Of a stretch of 64,000 bases of DNA, positions 54,063 to 62,486 are shown one piece after another. The stretch comes from Flavobacterium sp. YJ01. GTDB taxonomy: Bacteria > Bacteroidota > Bacteroidia > Flavobacteriales > Flavobacteriaceae. A program made the position numbers and the translations under genes. The notes beneath the pieces are model-generated. The model did no database searches, had not been told where the DNA came from, and saw only the letters and a list, made by a program, of their open reading frames with translations. Location of the stretch: the NCBI RefSeq assembly GCF_029320955.1, contig NZ_CP119757.1, forward strand, positions 558,001 to 622,000, written 5' to 3'. The number at the start of each line of letters is the position of its first letter. Position 1 is the first letter of the stretch.

Positions 54063-54704
54063 TTAATTTTTATCTTCTAATAAAGGAACAAATCTAAATT
54101 CTCCAAATTCATGTTTTTCAAATTGCGTTTCATTCTTTCTAATTAATAAAGTCATAATCTGAACGTCTTCTCCAAGCGGAATTACCAATCTTCCTCCAAT
54201 TTTCAATTGTGCCATTAAGGGTTGCGGAATAAACGGTGCGCCCGCTGTAACTATTATGCTGTCAAAAGGTGCAAAATTCGGAAGTCCTTTGTAACCATCG
54301 CCAAAAGATACATGTTTTGGACGAATATTTAATTTTGGAAATAAGATAGAAGTCTGTTTAAACAATTCCTTTTGTCTTTCTACAGTATAAACTTTTGCAC
54401 CAAGATGAAACAAAACTGCGGTTTGATATCCAGAACCCGTTCCAATCTCCAAAATTTTATGGTCTTTTTGCACTTCTAAAAGCTGCGATTGAAAAGCAAC
54501 AGTGTAAGGTTGAGAAATAGTCTGCCCCGCACCTATAGGAAAAGCTTTATCCTGATAGGCAAAATCTTCAAAACTTGAATTCAAAAAAAGATGTCTCGGG
54601 ATTTTTTTTATTGCTTCTAGAACTGCTTTATCAGTAATTCCTTTTTGCTCTAAAGTGGTTACTAATTGATTGCGAAGTCCTTGATGTTTGGCAGTATCTT
54701 TCAA
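54063..54704 (-). CDS. pcm: protein-L-isoaspartate O-methyltransferase
   Basis: This enzyme repairs isoaspartate in aged proteins using SAM. Signatures: KIPRHLFL, YQDKAFPIGAGQTISQPYTVA and the SAM loop LEIGTGSGYQTAVL, then VIVTAGAPFIP-type strand (SIIVTAGAPFIP). I place the start at the TTG at 54704 (encoding MKDTAKHQGLRNQLV), giving 213 residues; the longer frame begins at 54755, exactly in the -33 element, and runs over the -7 element. It converges with the Fic-like gene. Confidence 0.93.
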   Translation of the reverse strand: MKDTAKHQGLRNQLVTTLEQKGITDKAVLEAIKKIPRHLFLNSSFEDFAYQDKAFPIGAGQTISQPYTVAFQSQLLEVQKDHKILEIGTGSGYQTAVLFHLGAKVYTVERQKELFKQTSILFPKLNIRPKHVSFGDGYKGLPNFAPFDSIIVTAGAPFIPQPLMAQLKIGGRLVIPLGEDVQIMTLLIRKNETQFEKHEFGEFRFVPLLEDKN

Positions 54705-54726
54705 AATTGGGTAGGTTTTATTTTCG

Positions 54727-54755
54727 CAAAAATAAGAAACAAAACAGGATTTCAA
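54727..54755 (-). promoter_or_regulatory. Bacteroidota-type promoter of pcm
   Basis: Minus strand TTG (54755-54753), 18 bases, TATTTTTG (54734-54727). The start site should be near 54720, leaving the TTG at 54704 as first good start codon. Confidence 0.75.
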
Positions 54756-54917
54756 ATATTGATTTTTAAATAATAAATTAATACAGTCGAAAGTCCAAAG
54801 CTAAAAGTCGAAAAGGCGTGTCTGATAATTTATAATTCATGATTCTGAACTCACAATTAGCTAAATTCATTTTTACATTCAACAAATAAATTCTATTTTT
54901 GTTTAAAATACATTCTC

Positions 54918-55883
54918 ATGTTAAAAGTAGGAGTTTTAGGTGCTGGTCATCTTGGTAAAATACATTTACGCTTATTACAACAATCTGACAAATACGAATT
55001 AGTTGGATTTTACGACGAAAATCAAGAAAATGCCGAAAGAATCTCAAAAGAGTTTGGCTATAAAAATTTCAGCACTATTGCAAAACTTATTCACGCTGTC
55101 GACGTGATTGATATTGTTACTCCTACCCTTTCGCACTACAAATGCGCAAAAGTTGCCATTAAATCAGGAAAACATATTTTTATTGAAAAACCAATTGCAA
55201 ATACGGTTGAGGAAGCTGAAGAAATTATCGCTTTAGCAAAAGAATACAATGTAAAAGGGCAAGTTGGACATGTTGAGCGCTTTAATCCTGCTTTTATTGC
55301 CACAAAAAATATGATCGAAAATCCGATGTTTATAGAAACGCATCGTTTGGCTGAATTTAATCCACGCGGAACAGACGTTCCTGTAGTTCTTGATTTAATG
55401 ATTCATGATATTGACGCTATTTTAAGTGTTGTTAATTCAAAAGTAAAAGATATTCACGCAAGCGGTGTATCTGTTATTAGTGAAACTCCAGATATTGCCA
55501 ATGCGAGAATCGAATTCGAAAATGGCTGTGTTGCTAATTTAACTGCTAGTAGAATTTCGTTGAAAAATATGCGTAAATCACGTTTCTTTCAAAAAGATGC
55601 TTACATCTCTGTAGACTTTTTGGAGAAAAAATGTGAAGTCGTTCGTATGAAAGATGCGCCAGAAGTTCCTGGAGATTTTGATATGATTTTACAAAATGCA
55701 GAAGGTGTAAAAAAACAAATCTATTTTACCAATCCTGATGTTGAGCAAAATAACGCGATTTTAGATGAATTAGAATCTTTTGCAAATGCAATCAATACAG
55801 ATACTACTCCAGTTGTAACATTAGAACAAGCAACTGATGCTTTACGTGTAGCCTATCAAATAATCGAATGTTTCGATAAATAG
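54918..55883 (+). CDS. Gfo/Idh/MocA-family oxidoreductase
   Basis: The 321-residue NAD(P)-dependent dehydrogenase starts LKVGVLGAGHLGKIHLRLLQQ (Rossmann loop) and has the EKPIA motif (HIFIEKPIANTVEEAEEI, lysine catalytic) with HVERFNPA and the DLMIHDIDAIL histidine. The fold acts on sugars or related polyols; the substrate here is unknown. It lies ahead of hbd, 90 bases apart; the spacer contains a short inverted repeat. Confidence 0.88.
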   Translation: MLKVGVLGAGHLGKIHLRLLQQSDKYELVGFYDENQENAERISKEFGYKNFSTIAKLIHAVDVIDIVTPTLSHYKCAKVAIKSGKHIFIEKPIANTVEEAEEIIALAKEYNVKGQVGHVERFNPAFIATKNMIENPMFIETHRLAEFNPRGTDVPVVLDLMIHDIDAILSVVNSKVKDIHASGVSVISETPDIANARIEFENGCVANLTASRISLKNMRKSRFFQKDAYISVDFLEKKCEVVRMKDAPEVPGDFDMILQNAEGVKKQIYFTNPDVEQNNAILDELESFANAINTDTTPVVTLEQATDALRVAYQIIECFDK

Positions 55884-55907
55884 TTAAAAGAAAAATTTAA
55901 AATATTG

Positions 55908-55943
55908 GCCACGAAAGTCACAATCAAGTTGTGAATTCGTGGC
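55908..55943. repeat. short inverted repeat, GCCACGAATT family, copy 4
   Basis: GCCACGAAAGTCACAA (55908-55923) and TTGTGAATTCGTGGC (55929-55943), with five bases between, a minimal version of the larger hairpins at 1618, 30240 and 36760. Confidence 0.8.
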
Positions 55944-55973
55944 TTAATCGTAAAATAAAATACCATCATACAA

Positions 55974-56861
55974 ATGAAAACAATAGCTGTAATTGGAGCA
56001 GGAACAATGGGCAACGGCATTGCTCATACATTCGCGCAAAGCGGATTTACTGTAAAATTAATTGACGTTTCTGAAAAATCATTAGATAAAGGAATGGCAA
56101 CTATTGCAACCAATTTAGAACGTATGCTTGCAAAAGGAACAATTACGCAAGAAGATGTTGCTAAAACAATCACTAATATTATTACTTATACAGAAATTAA
56201 AGATGGTGTTGTTGGCGTTGATTTGGTTGTTGAAGCTGCAACAGAAAACGTTGAATTGAAACTAAATATCTTCAAACAATTAAATGAATATTGTTCTCAC
56301 AATACCATTTTAGCTACTAATACGTCTTCAATTTCCATTACACAAATCGGATCTGTTGTTGCACATCCTGAACGTGTTATCGGAATGCACTTTATGAATC
56401 CTGTTCCAATTATGAAATTGGTTGAAATCATTCGCGGGTACAATACAAGCGATGAAGTAACCAAAATTATCATGACTTTATCTGAAAAATTAGGAAAAGT
56501 TCCTGTTGAAGTAAACGATTATCCTGGTTTTGTGGCAAACAGAATTTTAATGCCAATGCTAAACGAGGCAATCGAAACATTATACAACAAAGTTGCAGGA
56601 GTTTACGAAATTGACACGGTAATGAAATTAGGAATGGGACATCCAATGGGACCGCTTCAATTAGCAGATTTTATTGGCCTTGATGTTTGTCTTGCCATTT
56701 TAAATGTCATGTACGAAGGTTTCAAAAATCCAAAATATGCTCCTTGCCCATTATTAGTAAATATGGTGAGAGCTGGGAAATTGGGAGTGAAATCTGGAGA
56801 AGGTTTTTACGATTATAGCGAAAGCAAAAAAGCAGAGAAAATCTCGAAGCAGTTTTTATAA
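55974..56861 (+). CDS. hbd: 3-hydroxybutyryl-CoA dehydrogenase
   Basis: This NAD(P)H enzyme oxidises or reduces 3-hydroxyacyl-CoA. The 295 residues begin KTIAVIGAGTMGNGIAHTFAQ; ATNTSSISITQIG and the HFMNPVPIMKLVEII motif (catalytic His/Asn) and the C-terminal GMGHPMGPLQLADFIGLDVCL domain follow. Single-function short form, not the FadB fusion. Role in beta-oxidation or butyrate-type metabolism is likely; the truncated acyl-CoA oxidase at the other end of the window could belong to the same pathway. Confidence 0.95.
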   Translation: MKTIAVIGAGTMGNGIAHTFAQSGFTVKLIDVSEKSLDKGMATIATNLERMLAKGTITQEDVAKTITNIITYTEIKDGVVGVDLVVEAATENVELKLNIFKQLNEYCSHNTILATNTSSISITQIGSVVAHPERVIGMHFMNPVPIMKLVEIIRGYNTSDEVTKIIMTLSEKLGKVPVEVNDYPGFVANRILMPMLNEAIETLYNKVAGVYEIDTVMKLGMGHPMGPLQLADFIGLDVCLAILNVMYEGFKNPKYAPCPLLVNMVRAGKLGVKSGEGFYDYSESKKAEKISKQFL

Positions 56862-56875
56862 ACTTTAATTAATTT

Positions 56876-57370
56876 ATGAAAAGAGTATTTTCTTTAGTCA
56901 TTCTGATTGTTTGTAGCTTAATTGCTCTTTATTTGTACAAACCAATGACTATTAAATATTTCTTTGGAACAACCCGAATCTTAAAACAAGAAAATAACTA
57001 TCAATTAGATATTAACAACAAGAAATACAAAAATTGTGTCTTCAAAAGTACTCAAAGTTTTGACAAAAAAAGAAAACACAATTTTTTAATTCTATATTTA
57101 AGGGATTTAAATCTAAAAGCAAATTTTGAAGTAATAGTCGTTAATCTTGATGATAAAATAGTAGGTTATTTTTGTGGTTCTGTTAACTGCTATGATAAAT
57201 TTTTTGGAAATCTTTATCAAAGTGATGTGGGTTCTTTTTACACATACTTAAAAAATGAGGCAAAAGGACCTGGATTTGATCCTAAATTAAAAATGGAAGA
57301 TAAAAAGATAGATTTTTACATTCCGTCAGAAAGAAATGAAAAATTACATGTTCAGCTTTCAAAAAAATAA
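56876..57370 (+). CDS. hypothetical membrane-anchored protein
   Basis: The 164-residue protein has one N-terminal membrane helix (VFSLVILIVCSLIALYLY) and a basic, strand-rich rest with four cysteines. I do not recognise a family. It sits between hbd (14 bases) and the YggS-type gene (6 bases), so it is likely part of the same transcript. The longest identifiable feature is its KSDVG-type polar C-terminus; nothing suggests enzymatic activity. Confidence 0.65.
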   Translation: MKRVFSLVILIVCSLIALYLYKPMTIKYFFGTTRILKQENNYQLDINNKKYKNCVFKSTQSFDKKRKHNFLILYLRDLNLKANFEVIVVNLDDKIVGYFCGSVNCYDKFFGNLYQSDVGSFYTYLKNEAKGPGFDPKLKMEDKKIDFYIPSERNEKLHVQLSKK

Positions 57371-57376
57371 ATAAAA

Positions 57377-58036
57377 ATGTCAATAGCATCAAACTTAAAT
57401 ACAATTAAAACTTCATTACCTGAACACGTAACTCTCGTTGCTGTTTCAAAAACAAAACCTGTTTCAGACTTGATGCAGGCTTATGAAGCTGGGCAGCGTA
57501 TTTTTGGAGAAAACAAAATTCAGGAAATGACCGAAAAATGGGAAGAAATGCCAAAAGACATTCAATGGCATATGATTGGTCACGTTCAGTCGAATAAAGT
57601 CAAATTTATGGCGCCTTATGTGACTTTAATTCACGGTGTTGACAGTTTGAAATTATTACAAGAAATCAATAAACAAGCTTTAAAAAACAATAGAATAATT
57701 GATTGTCTTCTTCAAATTTATATTGCCGAAGAAGAATCTAAATTTGGTTTGGATGAAAACGAATTAAATGAACTTTTAACTTCTGTGGAGTTCAAAGAGT
57801 TAAAAAATATTCGTATCTTAGGTTTGATGGGAATGGCAACTTTCACTGAAGACCAAAACCAGATTAAAAAAGAATTTACCCATTTAAAATCCATTTTTGA
57901 TTCGATAAAAAATCTGAAAACTGAAAACTGCAGCCTGAACACCATATCGATGGGAATGTCTGGAGATTATCAATTAGCGATAGAATGCGGAAGCACAATG
58001 GTTCGCATTGGGAGCAGCATTTTTGGAGGAAGATAA
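57377..58036 (+). CDS. YggS/PROSC-family PLP homeostasis protein
   Basis: The 219-residue alanine-racemase-like barrel binds PLP with lysine in LVAVSKTKPVSDLMQAYEAG; FGENKIQEMTEKWEEMP, WHMIGHVQSNKVKF, and the closing SMGMSGDYQLAIECGSTMVRIGSSIFG are all diagnostic. YggS binds and delivers PLP and affects amino-acid pools; it has no clear catalytic activity. It follows the hypothetical membrane-protein gene by six bases. Confidence 0.94.
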   Translation: MSIASNLNTIKTSLPEHVTLVAVSKTKPVSDLMQAYEAGQRIFGENKIQEMTEKWEEMPKDIQWHMIGHVQSNKVKFMAPYVTLIHGVDSLKLLQEINKQALKNNRIIDCLLQIYIAEEESKFGLDENELNELLTSVEFKELKNIRILGLMGMATFTEDQNQIKKEFTHLKSIFDSIKNLKTENCSLNTISMGMSGDYQLAIECGSTMVRIGSSIFGGR

Positions 58037-58122
58037 TTTCGACACCAAATCCTGTAAAGCGAACAAATAATACGCCTTTACAGAAAAAACTGAATACTAA
58101 AAACTGAGACTGAACACTGAAT

Positions 58123-59484
58123 TTGTACGCAATACTAGACATAGAAACCACTGGGGGACAATTTAATGAAGAGGGAATTACCGAAATCGCTATCTACAAA
58201 TTTGATGGGCATGAAGTAGTTGATCAATTCATAAGCCTTGTCAATCCTGAAATTCCAATCCAACCGTTTGTTGTAAAACTGACCGGAATCAATAATGCTA
58301 TGTTACAGTCGGCTCCAAAATTCTATGAAGTTGCGAAACGCATTATCGAAATTACTTCAGACTGCGTTATCGTGGCTCATAACGCATCTTTTGACTATAG
58401 AATTCTTAGAACCGAATTTCGACGTTTAGGCTACGATTTTGAAGCTAAAACCCTTTGTACCGTCGAATTAGCTAAAAAATTAATTCCAGAACAACCTTCA
58501 TACAGTTTAGGAAAACTAGTTCGTGCACTCGGAATCCCAATGGCAGACAGACATCGTGCCAGCGGAGATGCCATGGCAACGACTAAACTTTTCAAAATGC
58601 TTTTAGAAAAAGATGTTGAAAAAACAATCGTAAAAGATTTTATAAAACTAGAAGTCGAAAAAGGAATTTCTCCAAAGTTTCTGGATTTAATTAATCAAAT
58701 GCCTCCAAAAACAGGTGTTTATTATATATACAACGAAGCAGGTACTCTAATTTATATTGGTAAAAGTCAAAATATCAAAAAAAGAGTAAATCAGCATTTT
58801 ACAGGAATTACAACCAAAAGCAAAAGAATTCAGGCAGAAGTTTTTACAATCACTTATGACGAAACGGGAAGCGAATTAATTGCACTATTAAAAGAAAGTC
58901 AGGAAGTAAAAATCAACCGACCACGATACAATCGTTCGCAAAAGAAAAGCGTTTTTCCTTTTGCTCTATATGCTGAAAAAGATGCTAATGGATACATCAA
59001 TCTAAAACTTGAAAAAGCTGATGGACGTAAAAGAGAAATTACATCGTACGCATCTTTACAAGAAGGCAAAAATGCACTTTTCAAAATCACGGCAAAATAC
59101 TTTTTGTGTCAAAAACTGACTGGTTTATACCAATCTAAAAAAGAATGCTTTCAATATAAAATCAAAGAATGTGACGGCGCATGCATAGGCGAAGTTGCTC
59201 CAGAAACTTACAATTTAAGAGTTCAGCAATTTATTTCAGAAAATAGTTTTGAAAACAAAAGCATGATTTTAATAGACAGAGGCAGAAATGTTAATGAAAG
59301 AAGTGCCATTTTGATCGAAAATGGAGCTTACAAAGGTTACGCTTACTACGATTTGAATTATCAAATCACGAATATTGAAATATTAAAAAACATTCTTATT
59401 CCGATGCAGCACAATCGCGATGTAAAAAATATTATTCAAAACTACATTCGAAAAAGTAAATCACTAAAAATACTTCATCTTTAA
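58123..59484 (+). CDS. DnaQ-like exonuclease fused to a UvrC-type GIY-YIG nuclease
   Basis: The 453-residue protein starts at TTG 58123. Residues 1-165 are a DEDDh 3'-5' exonuclease: D6-I-E8 (LDIETTG), D91 (HNASFDYRIL), H144 and D149 (HRASGDA). Residues 195-275 are a GIY-YIG domain (TGVYYIYNEAGTLIYIGKS, R221, E-rich LLKESQEVKINRPRYN) as in UvrC/Cho, followed by a UvrC-like cysteine-bearing C-terminal part (ECFQYKIKECDGACIG). The likely role is DNA repair. Similar fusions are known in other bacteria; the partner process is not shown by neighbours. Confidence 0.9.
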   Translation: MYAILDIETTGGQFNEEGITEIAIYKFDGHEVVDQFISLVNPEIPIQPFVVKLTGINNAMLQSAPKFYEVAKRIIEITSDCVIVAHNASFDYRILRTEFRRLGYDFEAKTLCTVELAKKLIPEQPSYSLGKLVRALGIPMADRHRASGDAMATTKLFKMLLEKDVEKTIVKDFIKLEVEKGISPKFLDLINQMPPKTGVYYIYNEAGTLIYIGKSQNIKKRVNQHFTGITTKSKRIQAEVFTITYDETGSELIALLKESQEVKINRPRYNRSQKKSVFPFALYAEKDANGYINLKLEKADGRKREITSYASLQEGKNALFKITAKYFLCQKLTGLYQSKKECFQYKIKECDGACIGEVAPETYNLRVQQFISENSFENKSMILIDRGRNVNERSAILIENGAYKGYAYYDLNYQITNIEILKNILIPMQHNRDVKNIIQNYIRKSKSLKILHL

Positions 59485-59514
59485 GACAGTAAAAATTGGA
59501 TTATCTTTAAGGAT

Positions 59515-60354
59515 ATGAAAAACACAAAATCACAGTACGAAATCTTTAGAGAAAAGGTCAAAATCGTTCTATATGGCACTAATACCATTTTAGGACGAAT
59601 GTTCGATTTAGTATTACTGGGTTTAATTTTACTGAGCGTTCTTTTAATAATGTTAGATACCGTTCAGGGAATCAGCTCTAAATACCACGAACAACTAATA
59701 ATCTGCGAATGGGTAATTACAATATTCTTTACAATCGAATATATTTTAAGGATAATATCGATTCAAAAACCTGTTAAATACATTTTCAGTTTTTACGGAA
59801 TTATCGATTTACTTGCCGTTTTACCAATGTATTTATCTATCTTTTTTCCTGGCGCAAGCATTCTATCGATTGTAAGAGCATTACGTTTCTTGCGATTATT
59901 CAAAATTTTACATATTCCGCAAATTAACCATCAATCCTTACAATTAAAAGAAGCCATAGAAGCCAGTAAAGAAAAGATTCTAGTTTTTATCTATTTTGTG
60001 CTCATCAGTACTGTAATAATCGGAACCACAATGTACTTAGTCGAAGGTAGAGAATCAGGATTTACAAGTATTCCAATGGGAATTTATTGGACAATCGTAA
60101 CATTAACAACAGTTGGTTACGGAGATATTTCGCCACAAACGCCACTTGGACAATTTATAGCAGCATTTGTTATGATTTTAGGCTACGGAATTATCGCCGT
60201 TCCAACCGGAATTGTAACTGCCGAATTTGCCAAAAGCAGTTTAAGAAATAATTCTGTAAGCGGAAAAAAAACATGCCGAAAATGTCAGTCACAAGTGCAT
60301 TTTGACAACGCAAAATATTGTTACGAATGCGGAACAGAACTTCCAAATAATTAA
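59515..60354 (+). CDS. voltage-gated potassium channel with C-terminal zinc ribbon
   Basis: The 279 residues contain six membrane helices. S4 has spaced arginines (SIVRALRFLRLFKILH, residues 118-133), and the selectivity filter TVGYGD is at 199-204 with the S6 helix after it. The C-terminus after residue 245 carries two CxxC pairs (C254/C257 and C269/C272: KTCRKCQ and KYCYECG), a short zinc ribbon. Kv-type inner-membrane channel; the zinc ribbon is unusual and may mediate assembly or metal or redox sensing. AGGA just upstream of ATG 59515 is a plausible ribosome site. Confidence 0.9.
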   Translation: MKNTKSQYEIFREKVKIVLYGTNTILGRMFDLVLLGLILLSVLLIMLDTVQGISSKYHEQLIICEWVITIFFTIEYILRIISIQKPVKYIFSFYGIIDLLAVLPMYLSIFFPGASILSIVRALRFLRLFKILHIPQINHQSLQLKEAIEASKEKILVFIYFVLISTVIIGTTMYLVEGRESGFTSIPMGIYWTIVTLTTVGYGDISPQTPLGQFIAAFVMILGYGIIAVPTGIVTAEFAKSSLRNNSVSGKKTCRKCQSQVHFDNAKYCYECGTELPNN

Positions 60355-60428
60355 TTTTAGAAGCCAATCCAGCTGTACATTCCAACTCCTCCTTATATTT
60401 GTAACTTTTTAAGGCATAAAAGGAGTTT

Positions 60429-60446
60429 CTCCCGAAGCGTCGGGAG
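60429..60446. repeat. CTCCCGA hairpin in the 163-base spacer upstream of miaA
   Basis: Perfect CTCCCGA-AGCG-TCGGGAG hairpin, with the AAAAGGAG/CTCTTTT pair farther out. It could be a terminator of the channel gene although the T-run after the outer pair is short. Confidence 0.5.
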
Positions 60447-60517
60447 TCGCTCTTTTACACCAAAAAAATGCAACAAATATAAGTCCGGGGTTTCCATTTC
60501 CATCTGGGCTAAAAACT

Positions 60518-61438
60518 ATGAAATACCTAATTACCATTGTCGGACCAACAGCTATAGGCAAAACAGCCTTGAGTATTGCTTTGGCACAACATTTTAAATG
60601 CGAAATCGTTTCTTGCGACAGCCGTCAGTTTTTCAAAGAAATGACTATCGGAACCGCAGTTCCAAGTCAAGAAGAATTAAATTCAGCCCAACATCATTTC
60701 ATTCAAAATAAATCTATTTTTGAGAACTATACTGTTGGTGATTACGAAAAAGAAGCTTTAGCTAAAATTGAAGAACTATTCCAGACCAATGATTTTGTAA
60801 TTCTAATTGGCGGCTCAGGATTATACGTCGATGCTATTTTAAAAGGCTTTGACGAATTTCCTGAAATTGATCCCAAAGTTCGCTCAGAAGTAAATTCAAA
60901 CTACGAAAAACTCGGAATCGAATATCTTCAGGAACAATTAAAAAGTTTAGATCCAGAATATTATCAAAAAATAACTTTAGAAAATCCGCAGACTTTACAA
61001 AACCCACAACGAATGATGCGTTTTGTAGAAGTTTGTATTGGCGCTCAAAAACCATATTCATCTTTTCTGAATCAAAAGAAAAACAACCGAGACTTCACTC
61101 CTATTTTAATTGGTTTAGATGCCGATCGAGAAATCATTTACAGCAGAATCAACCAACGTGTTGATATTATGATGAACGAAGGATTATTAAAAGAAGCCGA
61201 AGCACTTTATCCTAACAAAGCGTTAAATGCGCTCCAAACGGTCGGTTATAGAGAATTATTTAGTTATTTTGACGGAGAATTCACTTTGCCTTTTGCAATA
61301 GAAGAAATCAAAAAGAACACGCGAAGATTCTCTAAAAGACAATTAACGTGGTTCAAACGAAACGAAAATACAAAATGGTTTGATTACGCGACAGATAGAA
61401 AAGAAATCATAAGTTACATAGAAAACCTTCTAAAGTAA
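60518..61438 (+). CDS. miaA: tRNA dimethylallyltransferase
   Basis: This enzyme puts the dimethylallyl group on A37 of tRNAs reading UNN codons. The 306 residues start IVGPTAIGKTALSIALAQHF (P-loop), then IVSCDSRQFFKEMTIGTAVPS, LIGGSGLYVDAILKGFDEFP, NPQRMMRFVEV and FSKRQLTWFKRN. All motifs are complete. It supplies the substrate for MiaE (15587) after methylthiolation by a MiaB not in this window. Confidence 0.96.
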   Translation: MKYLITIVGPTAIGKTALSIALAQHFKCEIVSCDSRQFFKEMTIGTAVPSQEELNSAQHHFIQNKSIFENYTVGDYEKEALAKIEELFQTNDFVILIGGSGLYVDAILKGFDEFPEIDPKVRSEVNSNYEKLGIEYLQEQLKSLDPEYYQKITLENPQTLQNPQRMMRFVEVCIGAQKPYSSFLNQKKNNRDFTPILIGLDADREIIYSRINQRVDIMMNEGLLKEAEALYPNKALNALQTVGYRELFSYFDGEFTLPFAIEEIKKNTRRFSKRQLTWFKRNENTKWFDYATDRKEIISYIENLLK

Positions 61439-61522
61439 AATAAAGTCTTTTTTCTTTCCTCTTGTTTCTATTTTCCAAAGAAAAAAATCAAAACTCAACA
61501 ATCTAAAATCTAAAATTAAAAA

Positions 61523-62269
61523 ATGCCAATATCTCCAAATTTCACATCAGTTTTAAGTAAAGACTGGGAAATCAATTTCACACAATGCACACCAACAGGT
61601 TTCTTAAAATATACCGATTTGTGTAATATTTTACAATTAACCGCGGCAGCGCATTCTGAGGTTGGAGGAATTAGCTTTTATGATATGCAAGAATTTCACC
61701 AAGCTTGGGTTTTAAGCCGAATGCGTGTTGAAGTTCATGCTTTACCAAAATGGCAAGATGTTGTAACCGTAAAAACATGGATTAACAGTTTAGAAAATTC
61801 ACGTTCTGTTCGTGCTTTAGAAATGTATGTAAATGGTAAAAAAATAGTAGGTTGCGAAACTTATTGGGCCGTTTTTAACACACAAGCACGTCGACCTGAA
61901 GCTTTAGCTTTACCTTACGAACATTTCGAATTATTTCCAGAAAATAGAGCAACAGAAGAAGGTTTTTCTAAAATAAACATCAATCACGAAAAAGAAGCTG
62001 TATTCGAAAAAACAGTTTATTTATCTGATTTAGATATTGTAAATCATGTTAATAATGTAAAATATTTAGAATGGTGCTTAGACCATGTTGATCCGAAAAG
62101 AATTATGAAACAAGAAGTAAAAAGCTTCGAAATGAACTTTATGAAAGAGCTTTCTTTAAAAGATCAAGTTGTAATTCATGAAAGCGAAGACGACGATCAT
62201 ACAACAGCAACATTCAGTATTACAAAAGGCGAAAAAACTTGTTTTGCTTTGGAGTTGCATTGGAAATAA
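61523..62269 (+). CDS. acyl-ACP thioesterase (FatA/FatB family)
   Basis: The 248 residues have two hot-dog halves. The first (residues 15-135) has CTPTGFLKYTDLCNILQLTAAAHSEVGGISFYDM and the WVLSRMRVEVHALPKWQDVVTVKTWINSLE strand set, starting near residue 18; the second begins at VFEKTVYLSDLDIVNHVNNVKYLEW with the catalytic Asn/His region. It releases fatty acids from acyl carrier protein. It follows miaA with 84 bases between. Confidence 0.9.
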   Translation: MPISPNFTSVLSKDWEINFTQCTPTGFLKYTDLCNILQLTAAAHSEVGGISFYDMQEFHQAWVLSRMRVEVHALPKWQDVVTVKTWINSLENSRSVRALEMYVNGKKIVGCETYWAVFNTQARRPEALALPYEHFELFPENRATEEGFSKININHEKEAVFEKTVYLSDLDIVNHVNNVKYLEWCLDHVDPKRIMKQEVKSFEMNFMKELSLKDQVVIHESEDDDHTTATFSITKGEKTCFALELHWK

Positions 62270-62304
62270 AATTTATTAAATCTCACAAAACTTAACCCAT
62301 AATA

Positions 62305-62406
62305 TTGTCATTTCGACGAAGGAGAAATCTTCGCGAGTAACTCCGCAACGAATGTCCAATCTTTGTAGAGCTTCTTGCGAAGATTTCTCCTTCGTCGAAA
62401 TGACAA
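62305..62406. repeat. perfect 30-bp inverted repeat of GTCATTTCGACGAAGG type
   Basis: Left arm starts TTGTCATTTCGACGAAGGAG (62305-62334) and is perfectly complementary to 62377-62406. The loop includes CGAGTAACTCCGCAACG. The same arm words form the inner palindrome at 19133-19238. It is between convergent thioesterase and RprY-like genes. Confidence 0.92.
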
Positions 62407-62438
62407 GCTTGCGTTAAATTGAAATTAAAAATAAAAAA

Positions 62439-62456
62439 GCTCTGATTTCTCAGAGC
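62439..62456 (-). terminator. intrinsic terminator of the RprY-like gene
   Basis: GCTCTGA/TCAGAGC with four-base loop and T-run on the minus strand, 31 bases past the stop. Confidence 0.7.
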
Positions 62457-62486
62457 CTTTATTTTTTATAGGTGATTTCTAAAATA

